Assembly (NCBI GenBank): GCA_002391275.1
Contig: DGSC01000017.1
Coordinates: 29,148 to 93,147, forward strand
DNA: 64,000 nt
Direction of reading: 5' to 3'
Origin: Prevotellaceae bacterium UBA4372
GTDB lineage: Bacteria; Bacteroidota; Bacteroidia; Bacteroidales; Bacteroidaceae
Positions 42,413 to 52,124 of the stretch are shown here, piece after piece; position 1 is the stretch's first letter; every line of letters starts with the position of its first letter. The position numbers and the translations under genes are program-made. The notes under the pieces were generated by a model that was not told the DNA's origin, ran no database searches, and saw only the letters and a list, made by a program, of their open reading frames with translations.

Positions 42413-42733
42413 TCAGCCTTCTTGCTCACCATATTCCAACTCGCCTTGGACAACCCACAGGAGGTCTTCGGGCGAGAACTTTCCGTACTTGTCCTTTGCG
42501 GCTCGTTCGGAAATAGCTTTGGCTATGGCTTCGGTGTCGATATCGACGTAGCCTTCTTCATCAGGCTCTTGGTCAACGAGGCCACTCTCAACATAATACT
42601 CTGCGAGGAGGTCTATGAGATAGAAGAGGTCGTCGTCGGTGAAGCGCTCTTTCACCTCCTGAGGTAAATATGCGCGGATAAATTCAACTGTGCGGAGGTC
42701 GTCCTCGGCTTGTGCAAGAAAATCGTCTTCCAT
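42413..42733 (-). CDS. Small acidic protein, Bacteroidales conserved, unknown function
   Basis: 106 residues from ATG at 42733 (MEDDFLAQAEDDLRTVEFIRA). Highly acidic and mostly helical (ERFTDDDLFYLIDLLAEYYV, then VDIDTEAIAKAISERAAKD). It has no signal peptide or membrane segment. The longer reading to 42832 runs through inverted repeats and is not credible. It is downstream of trxA on the same strand; no function can be proposed. Confidence 0.7.
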   Translation of the reverse strand: MEDDFLAQAEDDLRTVEFIRAYLPQEVKERFTDDDLFYLIDLLAEYYVESGLVDQEPDEEGYVDIDTEAIAKAISERAAKDKYGKFSPEDLLWVVQGELEYGEQEG

Positions 42734-42765
42734 AATAAACACTTTGGTTAAAGGGTGAGGGACGT

Positions 42766-42854
42766 TAAAAAAATACGGCTGGCCGGATGAGCCATCACGG
42801 CCAGCCGCATCGGGCTTTTCGGCTGGCTGCATCGTGCCACGCGGCCAGCCGTAT
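42766..42854 (-). terminator. Alternating CGGCTGG/CCAGCCG hairpins between trxA and the small acidic protein gene
   Basis: Four short elements with the same CGGCTGGCC core lie at 42773-42785, 42798-42807, 42820-42828 and 42842-42854 in alternating orientation. They allow either two local hairpins or one long-range stem. A T run on the minus strand at 42766-42773 makes a trxA terminator likely. Confidence 0.65.
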
Positions 42855-42859
42855 AATCA

Positions 42860-43174
42860 TCAGAGGATAGCCTTGAGTTTGTCCTCAAGTATGTTCTTAG
42901 CGACAGCTCCTATCTGTTTGTCGACAACTTGGCCATCCTTAATAAAGAGTATAGTGGGGATATTACGAACGCCAAACTGCATGGGAAGGTCTTGGTTCTC
43001 GTCAACATCAACCTTTCCGATGATAGCTTTGTCGGCATATTCCTCGGCCAATTGCTCGATGTAAGGGCCCACTTTCTTGCAGGGTCCACACCAAGTAGCC
43101 CAGAAGTCCACTAACATTGGCTTGCCTTGGGCAAGCAGTTCACTGAAATTTGAATCTGTAATTTGAAGTGCCAT
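42860..43174 (-). CDS. trxA: Thioredoxin
   Basis: Cytoplasmic dithiol oxidoreductase, 104 residues. The active site WCGPCK (Cys29, Cys32) follows VDFWAT, and the cis-Pro loop is RNIPTILFIKDGQ. Length and order of secondary structure are canonical. It lies 113 bases downstream of dnaE on the same strand. Confidence 0.96.
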   Translation of the reverse strand: MALQITDSNFSELLAQGKPMLVDFWATWCGPCKKVGPYIEQLAEEYADKAIIGKVDVDENQDLPMQFGVRNIPTILFIKDGQVVDKQIGAVAKNILEDKLKAIL

Positions 43175-43287
43175 AATGACAGGTTTTATAAAAGGGTTAA
43201 TAATATGTCACACATTAAATAGAAATATAGAGTAGCCTGTATGTAGGCTTTTCAATGTTCGGGCAAAAGATGTGCCAAAGCTTATTT

Positions 43288-46200
43288 TTATTCGGAATTT
43301 ATGCGATAAGACAGAGCATCATTCTCCTGTATGAACTCTATGAGGCTCCGCTGGACGGTGATCTTTTTCGTCCTGCTCCTAAGTTTCAGCGGCATCTGCC
43401 CCTCAGGATCAAGTATCTGGAAATACAGTTCCGTATTGCCAGGGCTTTTGTCGGTCAGCTCGTTCAATGTCATAACGAAATCCTCGCTTATAGAACCCAA
43501 GGGCAGGGATATGGTAAGCGTTTTAATAAGCTCGTCCTTCACGTCGACCAGATACTGTATCTTTCCTATCGATATTTCTATGCGGTTGGGGTTGTACCTT
43601 CCAGGTTGCACCCTTGCGCTGATGAACACGGCATTGCCTACAGACATGTAATTGGCCCAAGTGCTCCATTCCTGCCCCCATAGTGGGAGCTCGCCCGAGC
43701 CTGAGTAGTCTTCAATGGTCACGATGCCATAGGGCTGTCCGCTCTTGCCTACCCCTTGACGCACAGCCGTAACGATGCCCCCGAACGTGATGTCTTGGTT
43801 CACCCATCGCTCTTTGTCTTCGAGTTCTGTGACATGAGTCGTACATACATCTTGCAGGATGATTGAGTAATCGTCGAGAGGGTGGGCCGACAGATATATA
43901 CCTACGAGGTCTCGCTCGCGGTTGAGACGTTCGAGCCGGCTCCATTCCTCATAGTTCGTTGGCACTGGTGGCGTGCTCACTTCCACATCGTTGAAATCGG
44001 CAAACAACGAGTTCTCGGCCGATTGTTTGGCTTCCTGGTATTGCTGTCCATAGCGCACTAAAGTGTCAATGAAAACTTCGCCCTTGACATTCTGCGCAAA
44101 ATATTGTTCACGGCACAACGACTTAAAAGTGTCGAAAGCCCCGCTCAGCACTAAACTTTCCACCCCACTACGTTTCACGGCTGGCATACTCACACGTTGC
44201 ACGAAGTCGAAGATATTGGCGAACGGACCATGGGCATCGCGCTCGGCTATTATGGCATCAACCGCACTATCGCCCAGGCCTTTTATGGCACCCAGACCGA
44301 AACGGATGTTTCCCTGATCGTCGACACTGAACTTATGCCTACTCTGATTGATATCCGGTCCCAGGGCCTTCACCCCAAGCGACTTGCATTCGCTCATGAG
44401 TTTTGTAATCTCGGAAATGTTATCAATGCTTCGGCTCATCACCGCAGCCATGTATTCTGCCGGGAAGTTTGCTTTTAGCCAAGCCGTCTGATAAGCGACC
44501 CAAGAATAGCACGTGGCATGACTCTTATTGAATGCGTAGGAGGCAAAATCCTCCCAGTCGCTCCATATCTTTTCCAAGACCTTTGCGTCGTGGCCATTGG
44601 CTTGCCCTTGCGAGATAAACTTGGGCTTCATGTGGTCAAGCTTATCCTTCAGTTTCTTACCCATCGCCTTTCGCAAGGTATCACTCTCACCGCGCGTGAA
44701 GTTGGCAAGCTGGCGTGAGAGAAGCATGACCTGCTCCTGGTAGACAGTGATACCGTACGTATCCTTGAGGTATTTTTCCATGCAGGGAATGTCATACTCT
44801 ACGGGCTTGCGTCCTTGCTTACGGTCGATGAAATCAGGGATATACTTCATTGGCCCGGGACGGTAAAGCGCGTTCATGGCAATGAGGTCCTCGAAAGTCG
44901 ATGGCTGCAACTCGCGCAGATACTTCTGCATGCCCGCAGATTCAAACTGGAATGTGCCGGTTGTGTTGCCGTCGCAATAGAGCTGATAGGTTGCCGGGTC
45001 ATCAATATCAATCTTGTCTATATCGACATCTATCCCCAAGCTATCGTGTATGTTTTGAATGGCCTCATTGATGATACTTAAGGTTTTAAGGCCAAGGAAG
45101 TCCATCTTAATAAGCCCAGTATCTTCGATAACCGAGCCTTCGTACTGCGTGCAGATAAGTTTCTCGCCGGTATCCTTGTCTTCCGCCGTTGAGATGGGCA
45201 CCCAGTCTGATATAGCATCACGGCAAATAATGACGCCACAGGCGTGGACTCCCGTATTACGGACATTCCCCTCAAGCATCTTTGCATAGCGTATGGTGTC
45301 ACGCAGGGTCTCGTTGGGCGAAACGGCCGCCTGCTGCAATTCCGGCACACATTCAAGAACATTTTTCAAGTTGATCTTGCGTGCCTTACCATTTGCATCG
45401 TCAGGAAGGCGGTCTGGTATGGCTTTGCAGAGTGCGTTGCTGATATCCAGTGGCAATTTTTGTACACGTGCCACATCCTTGATGGCGAGCTTCGTTGCCA
45501 TCGTGCCATAAGTGATGATATGCGCCACATTGTCCTCACCATATTTTTGGGTTACCCACGAGAGCACCTTACCTCGGCCGTCATCATCGAAATCGACGTC
45601 TATATCAGGCAAAGAGATTCGGTCGGGGTTCAGGAAACGCTCAAACAGAAGATCATATTTGATAGGGTCCACCTTTGTGATTCCCAAGCAATAGGCCACG
45701 ACGCTGCCAGCAGCAGAGCCACGTCCTGGCCCCACGCTGACATTCAACTCGTAGCGGGCGGCATTGATATAGTCCTGCACGATAAGGAAGTAGCCGGGGA
45801 AGCCCATCGTTTTCATCACGTGCAGTTCGAATTTTATGCGTTCCTTCACTTCTTCGCTTAAAGGCTCGCCGTAAATACGCTTAGCACCTTCAATGGCCAG
45901 ATAACCTAAGTAGTCAGCTTCCAGCTTTAGACGATACAGTTTGTCTACACCGCCCAGATTCTTGATTTTCTTCTCAGCTTCCTCGGGCGTACATACTTCG
46001 TTGCCATTCTCGTCGCGCGAGAATTCTTGAAATAGTTGTTCGCCTGTGAAACGTTGCCTGTACTCTTCCTCTGTACCAAACGACTTGGGGATGGCAAAGT
46101 TGGGCATGATAGGTCCATGGTCAATACTGTACACTTCAACTTTGTCAAGCACCTCCAACGTGTTGGCCATAGCTTCCGGAACATCGGCAAAGATGTCGTT

Positions 46201-47016
46201 CATCTCTGCGGTTGTCTTGAACCACTCCTGCTTGGTATACAGCATACGCTTTGGATCATCGAGATCTCTACCCGTACTTAGGCAGATGAGACGGTCGTGT
46301 GCCTCAGCGTTCTCCTCATCCACGAAATGGACGTCGTTCGTACATACGACCTTTACGCCATACTTCTTGGCCAATTCAAGAATCACGGCATTAGCCCGTT
46401 GTTGCAAAGGATAGGTTTCGCGATTTGCCCGTTGCTTGGGATCACGTACCTCGTGGCGTTGTATCTCAAGATAATAATCGTCGCCGAAGACACTCTTATA
46501 CCATTTGATGCGTTCCTCGGCCTCCTGGATGTTGCCTTCAAGGATGAAACGAGGCACCTCGCCAGCAATACATGCAGAACATACGATAAGTCCTTCGGCA
46601 TGTTTCTTCAGTTCGTTGTGGTCGGTGCGAGGACGGGTGTACATACCATCGACCCAAGAAGTAGACACAAGCTTGATAAGGTTATGGTAACCGACAGCAT
46701 TCTTTGCAAGTACAATGAGATGGAAACGCGTATTGTCACCCTTTTCTTTATCCTTGTCATAAAGCGTGCGGTTGGCAACATACATCTCGCAGCCAAAGAT
46801 AGGTTTGAACGGTGCCTTACCTTCCTCCTTCAGCTTCTTGTTGCACTTGTTGGTATAATTAAAGAATTCCTTAATACCCATCATGTTTCCATGGTCGGTA
46901 ATAGCCATCCCAGGCATACCGTCGGCAATGGCCTTATCAACTAATTTAGGGATGCTGGCCTGGCCGTCGAGCAAGGAATATTGAGTATGGACGTGTAAAT
47001 GTACGAAATTTTGCAT
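43288..47016 (-). CDS. dnaE: DNA polymerase III alpha subunit
   Basis: Replicative polymerase of the C family, 1242 residues from ATG at 47016. The N-terminal PHP domain is FVHLHVHTQYSLLDG and AITDHGNMMG. The polymerase active site includes VGPGRGSAAGSVVAYCLGIT and PDIDVDFDDDGRGKVL with catalytic Asp residues. The helix-hairpin-helix and OB-fold (QDITFGGIVTAVRQGVGKSG) follow, then the C-terminal region. The in-frame upstream methionines (47025 and 47058) add residues without similarity. Length is normal for the DnaE1 type. Confidence 0.96.
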   Translation of the reverse strand: MQNFVHLHVHTQYSLLDGQASIPKLVDKAIADGMPGMAITDHGNMMGIKEFFNYTNKCNKKLKEEGKAPFKPIFGCEMYVANRTLYDKDKEKGDNTRFHLIVLAKNAVGYHNLIKLVSTSWVDGMYTRPRTDHNELKKHAEGLIVCSACIAGEVPRFILEGNIQEAEERIKWYKSVFGDDYYLEIQRHEVRDPKQRANRETYPLQQRANAVILELAKKYGVKVVCTNDVHFVDEENAEAHDRLICLSTGRDLDDPKRMLYTKQEWFKTTAEMNDIFADVPEAMANTLEVLDKVEVYSIDHGPIMPNFAIPKSFGTEEEYRQRFTGEQLFQEFSRDENGNEVCTPEEAEKKIKNLGGVDKLYRLKLEADYLGYLAIEGAKRIYGEPLSEEVKERIKFELHVMKTMGFPGYFLIVQDYINAARYELNVSVGPGRGSAAGSVVAYCLGITKVDPIKYDLLFERFLNPDRISLPDIDVDFDDDGRGKVLSWVTQKYGEDNVAHIITYGTMATKLAIKDVARVQKLPLDISNALCKAIPDRLPDDANGKARKINLKNVLECVPELQQAAVSPNETLRDTIRYAKMLEGNVRNTGVHACGVIICRDAISDWVPISTAEDKDTGEKLICTQYEGSVIEDTGLIKMDFLGLKTLSIINEAIQNIHDSLGIDVDIDKIDIDDPATYQLYCDGNTTGTFQFESAGMQKYLRELQPSTFEDLIAMNALYRPGPMKYIPDFIDRKQGRKPVEYDIPCMEKYLKDTYGITVYQEQVMLLSRQLANFTRGESDTLRKAMGKKLKDKLDHMKPKFISQGQANGHDAKVLEKIWSDWEDFASYAFNKSHATCYSWVAYQTAWLKANFPAEYMAAVMSRSIDNISEITKLMSECKSLGVKALGPDINQSRHKFSVDDQGNIRFGLGAIKGLGDSAVDAIIAERDAHGPFANIFDFVQRVSMPAVKRSGVESLVLSGAFDTFKSLCREQYFAQNVKGEVFIDTLVRYGQQYQEAKQSAENSLFADFNDVEVSTPPVPTNYEEWSRLERLNRERDLVGIYLSAHPLDDYSIILQDVCTTHVTELEDKERWVNQDITFGGIVTAVRQGVGKSGQPYGIVTIEDYSGSGELPLWGQEWSTWANYMSVGNAVFISARVQPGRYNPNRIEISIGKIQYLVDVKDELIKTLTISLPLGSISEDFVMTLNELTDKSPGNTELYFQILDPEGQMPLKLRSRTKKITVQRSLIEFIQENDALSYRINSE

Positions 47017-47082
47017 AAAGCTCATAAAACGGGCATAAAAGTACGTTTCTTTTGCCAAACTGCCAAAAAAGACACTGTTTTT

Positions 47083-47113
47083 TTTGCGGCTTTATAAAAT
47101 ATGACTACTTTTG
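47083..47113 (+). promoter_or_regulatory. Bacteroidota promoter for psd
   Basis: TTTG at 47083-47086 and TACTTTTG at 47106-47113, 19 bases apart, a near-perfect consensus. It overlaps a TTG at 47111 that would extend the psd frame, so translation starts at ATG 47147. Confidence 0.72.
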
Positions 47114-47146
47114 TCAAAGAAAACCGACAATAGTCGGGCAAATGTT

Positions 47147-47866
47147 ATGGTTCGACGACTAAAAAAATTACGCAAGAATATACGCTTACATCGTGAAGGA
47201 ACAGCGACTCTCATATGGGGAGGCGTCACGTTGTCTTTATTATGTCTGCTATTAGGATATGCTATGGGCTTTGCGAGCCCTTGGTTCATTGCTTTTTCTG
47301 CAGTTTCCATAGCTCTCTATCTTATCATCATCAACTTCTTCCGTTGTCCCATTCGTTTGTATACTGGTGAGACGGAAGACATCGTTATAGCACCGTGCGA
47401 CGGCAAGGTGGTAGTGGTAGAGGAGGTCGATGAAAATGAATATTTCCATGATCGGCGTATTATGGTAAGTATCTTCATGAGCTTGTTCAATGTTCATGCC
47501 AATTGGGTTCCTGCCGACGGCATCGTGCGCAAGGTTGAACACCAGAACGGACGTTTTCAGGCGGCTTGGCTTCCTAAAGCCAGTACGGACAATGAACGGT
47601 CGACCGTTGTTATTGAAACGCTCTCCGGCACTGAGTTGCTTGTGCGTCAGATCGCTGGCGCTGTAGCACGCCGTATCGTTACGTATGTCAAGCCTGATGA
47701 AGAGTGCTGCATTGACGAGCACCTCGGATTCATCAAGTTTGGTTCGCGTGTCGACATCTATCTACCTCTTGATGCTGAAGTGAAAGTGAGTGTGGGGCAA
47801 AAGGCCACAGGCAACGAGACCGTCATTGCAAAGTTCGCAAATTGCACTTCAAAGAATGACGATTGA
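47147..47866 (+). CDS. psd: Phosphatidylserine decarboxylase proenzyme
   Basis: Converts phosphatidylserine to phosphatidylethanolamine at the inner membrane. The 239-residue protein (ATG 47147) has two N-terminal hydrophobic segments and the core PCDGKVVVVEEVDENEYFHD, NVHANWVPADGIV and the cleavage motif KFGSRVDIYLP, where Gly-Ser self-cleavage creates the pyruvoyl group. Short archaeal/Bacteroidota-type PSD. pssA follows 82 bases later, completing the pathway. Confidence 0.94.
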   Translation: MVRRLKKLRKNIRLHREGTATLIWGGVTLSLLCLLLGYAMGFASPWFIAFSAVSIALYLIIINFFRCPIRLYTGETEDIVIAPCDGKVVVVEEVDENEYFHDRRIMVSIFMSLFNVHANWVPADGIVRKVEHQNGRFQAAWLPKASTDNERSTVVIETLSGTELLVRQIAGAVARRIVTYVKPDEECCIDEHLGFIKFGSRVDIYLPLDAEVKVSVGQKATGNETVIAKFANCTSKNDD

Positions 47867-47948
47867 ACGAGTCCTCGTTTTTAACTGTGGCAAAGCATTC
47901 AAGCTCCGGACTCATTTTCTCGCCAACCTATAAAAACGTTAAAAAACA

Positions 47949-48659
47949 GTGTTACTCAATTTCCCTAATTTGCTCACTTGTTGCAACCTTATATGTGGTT
48001 GCATGGCTACGGGTGCAGCCTTTCATGGCCATTTTTCATGGGCGCTCACGATGATTGTATGTGGCGCGATATTCGACTTTTGCGACGGACTTGCCGCCCG
48101 CGCTTTACATATCAGTTCTCCCATTGGCAAGGAGCTTGATTCTTTAGCCGATGTTGTCACGTTTGGCGTTGCTCCGTCTGCAATGATATTCCAGCTCTAT
48201 GGATATGTAGCATACCCTGAGTGGATACTACCACTGAAGGATTATTTACCATATACAGCTTTCATCTTGGCTGCATTCTCAGCCTTGCGCTTGGCAAAAT
48301 TCAACATAGACCCACGGCAATCTACCAGTTTCATTGGGTTGCCGACACCTGCAAATGCCTTGTTTTGGGCATCACTCATTGTAGGGCAGCTTTCCTTTTT
48401 GGCATCGCCTCGGTTTAACGCCATATTCCTTTTCCTCTTCGTCCTCATGTTCTCTTTCATGCTCATCGCCGAGATTCCACTTTTTGCCTTAAAGTTCAAG
48501 ACTTTGGACTGGAATGAGAATCGGGCAAAATATATTTTCCTGGCAGGCTCTCTGATCATATTGTTCCTCTTTTACCATACTTTAGGACTGAGCGTTATCG
48601 CCGCTGTAATACTTTGGTATATTTTATGGTCTATGATTGTGTGGAAAATGAATTGGTAG
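47949..48659 (+). CDS. pssA: CDP-diacylglycerol-serine O-phosphatidyltransferase (GTG start)
   Basis: Makes phosphatidylserine in the inner membrane, supplying Psd. The 236-residue protein has six to eight hydrophobic segments. The CDP-alcohol phosphatidyltransferase motif is spread across FDFCDGLAARALHISSPIGK and ELDSLADVV with all Asp residues in place. A stop (TAA, 47940-47942) precedes in frame, so GTG 47949 is the start; it gives the expected N-terminus LNFPNLLTCCNLICGC. aroB begins 3 bases after its stop. Confidence 0.93.
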   Translation: MLLNFPNLLTCCNLICGCMATGAAFHGHFSWALTMIVCGAIFDFCDGLAARALHISSPIGKELDSLADVVTFGVAPSAMIFQLYGYVAYPEWILPLKDYLPYTAFILAAFSALRLAKFNIDPRQSTSFIGLPTPANALFWASLIVGQLSFLASPRFNAIFLFLFVLMFSFMLIAEIPLFALKFKTLDWNENRAKYIFLAGSLIILFLFYHTLGLSVIAAVILWYILWSMIVWKMNW

Positions 48660-48662
48660 CCT

Positions 48663-49745
48663 ATGCAGGACATAATTATAAGTGAGAACTTACAGCAAGA
48701 GCTTACAAATGCCATAAACCAAGTATCGCCCGACAGACTCTTCGTCCTTGTCGACGATACTACGGAACGTCTATGCTTGCCACTTATTAGCGGCTTTAAC
48801 TCTATCATGGGCAAAGATGCCGATGGCAAGGCACTGCCGCGAGGAAGTGCTCACGTAATCAGCATCAAAAGCACAGATGCGGCAAAGACTATTGGTACAT
48901 TGGAACAGGTCTGGCAATCACTGGGAGAGAATGGAGCTACCCGCCATTCGCTGTTGATAAACCTGGGCGGAGGCATGGTAACAGACTTAGGTGGTTTTGC
49001 AGCCTCAACATTCAAACGAGGTATCGCTTTCATCAACATCCCCACCACTCTTTTGGCCATGGTAGATGCCAGCGTCGGCGGTAAGACAGGCGTTAATTTC
49101 CGAGGCCTCAAAAATGAAATAGGCGTTTTCCATGATGCCAATAGTGTAATCATCTCCACGGCCTTTCTTCAGACACTTGATGCGCAAAACATTCGTAGCG
49201 GATATGCCGAGATGCTGAAACATGGACTTATAAGTTCGGACGACGACACTGCCGAGTTGCTGGGGTTCGACATATATAATGTCGACTATAGCCTACTATC
49301 CACCCTTGTTGCCAAGAGCATTGCCGTGAAAGAGCGTATCGTTACTGAAGATCCACATGAACGTGGTCTTCGCAAGGCCCTAAATCTTGGGCACACCGTC
49401 GGACATGCTTTTGAGAGCTTGGCCCTCAGTACGGGCAGACCTGTGCTTCATGGTTATGCCGTAGCATGGGGCTTAGTGTGTGAGCTATATCTCAGTGCCA
49501 CACGCTGCGGTTTCCCTGCTCAGAGGCTCCATCAGATTGAGCATTTCGTTGCTGAGACCTATGGTCGTTTCCCTCTTGACTGCAAACAATACGATCAGGT
49601 ATATGAACTGATGACTCACGATAAGAAAAACATTGCTGGAAACATCAACCTTACATTATTGAGCGAGCCTGGCAAGGTCCTCATAAACCAGACAGCAAGT
49701 AAAGATGATCTCTTTGAGATGCTTGATTATTATCGGGAAAATTAA
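48663..49745 (+). CDS. aroB: 3-dehydroquinate synthase
   Basis: Second enzyme of the shikimate pathway, NAD-dependent, cytoplasmic, 360 residues. Motifs: INLGGGMVTDLGGFAASTFKRG, PTTLLAMVDASVGGKTGVN, YAEMLKHGLI with the metal-binding region, and LNLGHTVGHAFE with two metal-binding His. It follows pssA nearly without a gap, so the transcript may run psd-pssA-aroB although the functions differ. Confidence 0.95.
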   Translation: MQDIIISENLQQELTNAINQVSPDRLFVLVDDTTERLCLPLISGFNSIMGKDADGKALPRGSAHVISIKSTDAAKTIGTLEQVWQSLGENGATRHSLLINLGGGMVTDLGGFAASTFKRGIAFINIPTTLLAMVDASVGGKTGVNFRGLKNEIGVFHDANSVIISTAFLQTLDAQNIRSGYAEMLKHGLISSDDDTAELLGFDIYNVDYSLLSTLVAKSIAVKERIVTEDPHERGLRKALNLGHTVGHAFESLALSTGRPVLHGYAVAWGLVCELYLSATRCGFPAQRLHQIEHFVAETYGRFPLDCKQYDQVYELMTHDKKNIAGNINLTLLSEPGKVLINQTASKDDLFEMLDYYREN

Positions 49746-49796
49746 ACCTGCCTCAACAATAGCTATATTAACTGATAATTAAACCCTAAACGAGTT

Positions 49797-50846
49797 ATGA
49801 ATAGAATAGCAGCTCTCTTTTTATCCGTATTAGTTGCTCTAACCCTTTCTGCCAAGAGCTCTAAGCGCATGAGCGGCAACCCTATCCTGCCCGAGTTCCA
49901 TGCTGATCCGGAAATTCTTTTCAGCCAACAAACTGGCCGTTTCTATATTTATTCTACTACTGATGGGGCTCCTGGATGGGGCGGCTATTATTTCACAGCT
50001 TTCTCGAGCCCCGACCTTGTCAGTTGGCAGCACGAAGGAATCATTCTGGATTTAGCCACTAATCAGGTACCCTGGGCCACAGGCAATGCCTGGGCACCTT
50101 GCATCATCGAGAAGCGCCAGGGAGAAAGCTGGAAATACTATTTCTACTATAGCGGTCATGATCCAAAGACCAATCGCAAAGCCATTGGCGTAGCCATGGC
50201 GAACAATCCTACAGGACCTTTCACAGACCTTGGTTTCCCCATCATCAACCAACGTCCCGAGGGAGTCAATGGTGGCCAACAGATAGATGTCGACGTGTTC
50301 CACGATCCTGTATCAGGAAAAGACTACCTCTATTGGGGCAATGGTTACATGGCGGGCGCTGAGCTCAAGCCCAACATGACGGCAATCGTCGAAAACACCC
50401 TCACCGTACTTACCCCTAATGGGGGCTCATTGCGCGATTATGCTTATCGCGAAGCGCCCTATGTATTCTTCCGTAATGGTCTCTATTATTTCTTATGGAG
50501 CGTTGACGACACAGGCTCACCCAACTACCACGTAGCATACGGAACGTCCCGTTCACCACTTGGTCCCATAGAGGTCGCCAAAGATCCAGTCATCCTAATT
50601 CAACGACCTGAAAAAGGAATCTTCGGGCCTGCTCATAATAGCATTTTACAAATACCTGAGCGCGATGAATGGTATATCGTATATCATAGGATTAATGCAC
50701 AATATATTGATAAGGCTTCAGGCCCAGGATTCCACCGTCAAGTGTGCATCGACAAGATGTTCTTCAATGCCGACGGCACCATTAAACCCATAGAACCCAC
50801 CCACGAAGGTGTGGCACCGGTCAAAGTGAAAAAAGCGAAGAAATGA
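49797..50846 (+). CDS. Exported GH43-family glycoside hydrolase
   Basis: 349 residues with a signal peptide (NRIAALFLSVLVALTLSA). Five-bladed beta-propeller of GH43 type: the catalytic base region is PEFHADPEILFSQQ (Asp), the pKa-modulating Asp lies in QQIDVDVFHDP, and the acid Glu is in YAYREAPYVFFRNG. GPAHNSILQIPERDEWYIVYHR is the typical late blade with conserved His. Substrate is probably an arabinan or xylan side chain. The start of the DUF1573 gene overlaps its stop codon by four bases, suggesting translational coupling. Confidence 0.88.
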   Translation: MNRIAALFLSVLVALTLSAKSSKRMSGNPILPEFHADPEILFSQQTGRFYIYSTTDGAPGWGGYYFTAFSSPDLVSWQHEGIILDLATNQVPWATGNAWAPCIIEKRQGESWKYYFYYSGHDPKTNRKAIGVAMANNPTGPFTDLGFPIINQRPEGVNGGQQIDVDVFHDPVSGKDYLYWGNGYMAGAELKPNMTAIVENTLTVLTPNGGSLRDYAYREAPYVFFRNGLYYFLWSVDDTGSPNYHVAYGTSRSPLGPIEVAKDPVILIQRPEKGIFGPAHNSILQIPERDEWYIVYHRINAQYIDKASGPGFHRQVCIDKMFFNADGTIKPIEPTHEGVAPVKVKKAKK

Positions 50847-51925
50847 GATTGTATAATAAAATAGAATTGTTGCTCTTAACGCTGTTGACTTCTTTTCAGA
50901 CTTTTGGTCAACAGCAACTCGTGGCTGAACCGGAAGTAGCCAATGTTGGCGAAATCTTATATCAACAGCCTCGGACGATTGCATACAGACTGATCAACAA
51001 AACGGCTCAACCCATTACTATCACCTCCGTAATTTCATCTTGCGGATGTACTGAAGTCTCATGGCCCAACACTCCCATTCCAGCTGGTGAAGCGGCCCAG
51101 CTTTCTGCGACCTATGATGCGCGTATGTTAGGTACATTCCAGAAAGAAATAGAAGTTTACACCGATGTTTCGTCTGAACCAATATACCTGACATTCCAAG
51201 GACGTGTAGTGGCTGACGCATCCGACTATTCTGGTTCCTTCCCTGTTGATTTTGGGAATATCAAGCTCTCGACTTCCACAATAGAATTTGACGATGTCAA
51301 TTTAGGCGACCACCCCGAAGCGCATATCATGGTCCTAAACAATTCAAGGAAGACCTTCCGTCCGCAACTCATGCACCTACCCTCCTATCTTTCCGCCACT
51401 TACCATCCAGAACAGCTGGCTGCAGGCAGAGTCGGACGTATCGCATTGAGGCTTAACAGCGAACGCCTGTTGGGCTACGGTCTCTCCCAAACCAGCATTT
51501 ACATGGCACGTTTCATGGGCGACAAAGTAGGCCCTGACAACGAGATTGATGTCTCTGCGATTCTCTTACCTACGTTGCCCAAGCTTACTGCCGAGGAAAT
51601 GGCCAAAGCTCCAATTTTAGTTACTGAAACAGACACTCTCGATTTCACTGAATCGTTACAGAAAAAATCTCGCAAGGTCAAGAAATCAATCACTATCGGC
51701 AATGCCGGAAAAACGATGTTGACCGTTCACAGCGTTCAAGTTTACGGCCGTGCTGTCACTGTGAGTGTCGGAAGCAGAAAAATAAAGCCTGACGGCACCA
51801 CTAAGCTCACTATGACAATTGACACGCGCGCCTTACAGCAAAGGAAGACTGAACCGCGTGTACTTCTAATTACTAATGACCCACGCCACCCGAAGACTAT
51901 ACTTACCTGCAAGGTTAAGAATTAG
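50843..51925 (+). CDS. DUF1573 domain protein, exported
   Basis: 360 residues with a signal peptide ending near residue 22 (TSFQTFGQQ). The first domain (about 25-130) is DUF1573, an immunoglobulin-like fold with VISSCGCTEVSWPNTPIPAGE and KTAQPITI. A second similar domain appears at about 260-355 (KSITIGNAGKTMLTVHSVQVY and TTKLTMTIDTRALQQ). Function is unknown; such proteins are frequent in Bacteroidota envelopes. It overlaps the GH43 stop by four bases. Confidence 0.82.
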   Translation: MRLYNKIELLLLTLLTSFQTFGQQQLVAEPEVANVGEILYQQPRTIAYRLINKTAQPITITSVISSCGCTEVSWPNTPIPAGEAAQLSATYDARMLGTFQKEIEVYTDVSSEPIYLTFQGRVVADASDYSGSFPVDFGNIKLSTSTIEFDDVNLGDHPEAHIMVLNNSRKTFRPQLMHLPSYLSATYHPEQLAAGRVGRIALRLNSERLLGYGLSQTSIYMARFMGDKVGPDNEIDVSAILLPTLPKLTAEEMAKAPILVTETDTLDFTESLQKKSRKVKKSITIGNAGKTMLTVHSVQVYGRAVTVSVGSRKIKPDGTTKLTMTIDTRALQQRKTEPRVLLITNDPRHPKTILTCKVKN

Positions 51926-52059
51926 TTTTTCATATACCAATACTCAACCTCTCATTCATGATATTTCAATTTTAATACCTCTATATCTCTCAACTCTTCA
52001 GTGGCGTAAATCGTCACATCCCCTTACAACGCAACATTCACAAGAGACCCGTTCTGTAT

Positions 52060-52077
52060 GTTGTCATGTATGACAAC
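52060..52077. promoter_or_regulatory. Palindrome GTTGTCAT-GT-ATGACAAC upstream of meaB
   Basis: An exact 18-base palindrome 47 bases before the meaB ATG. Size and symmetry resemble an operator for a dimeric regulator. No regulator gene is adjacent. The rest of 51926-52124 holds no gene. Confidence 0.5.
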
Positions 52078-52124
52078 CCTCCACCCTCACCTAACCGCGC
52101 AGCAAGCGCCATAACCCACTTCCC

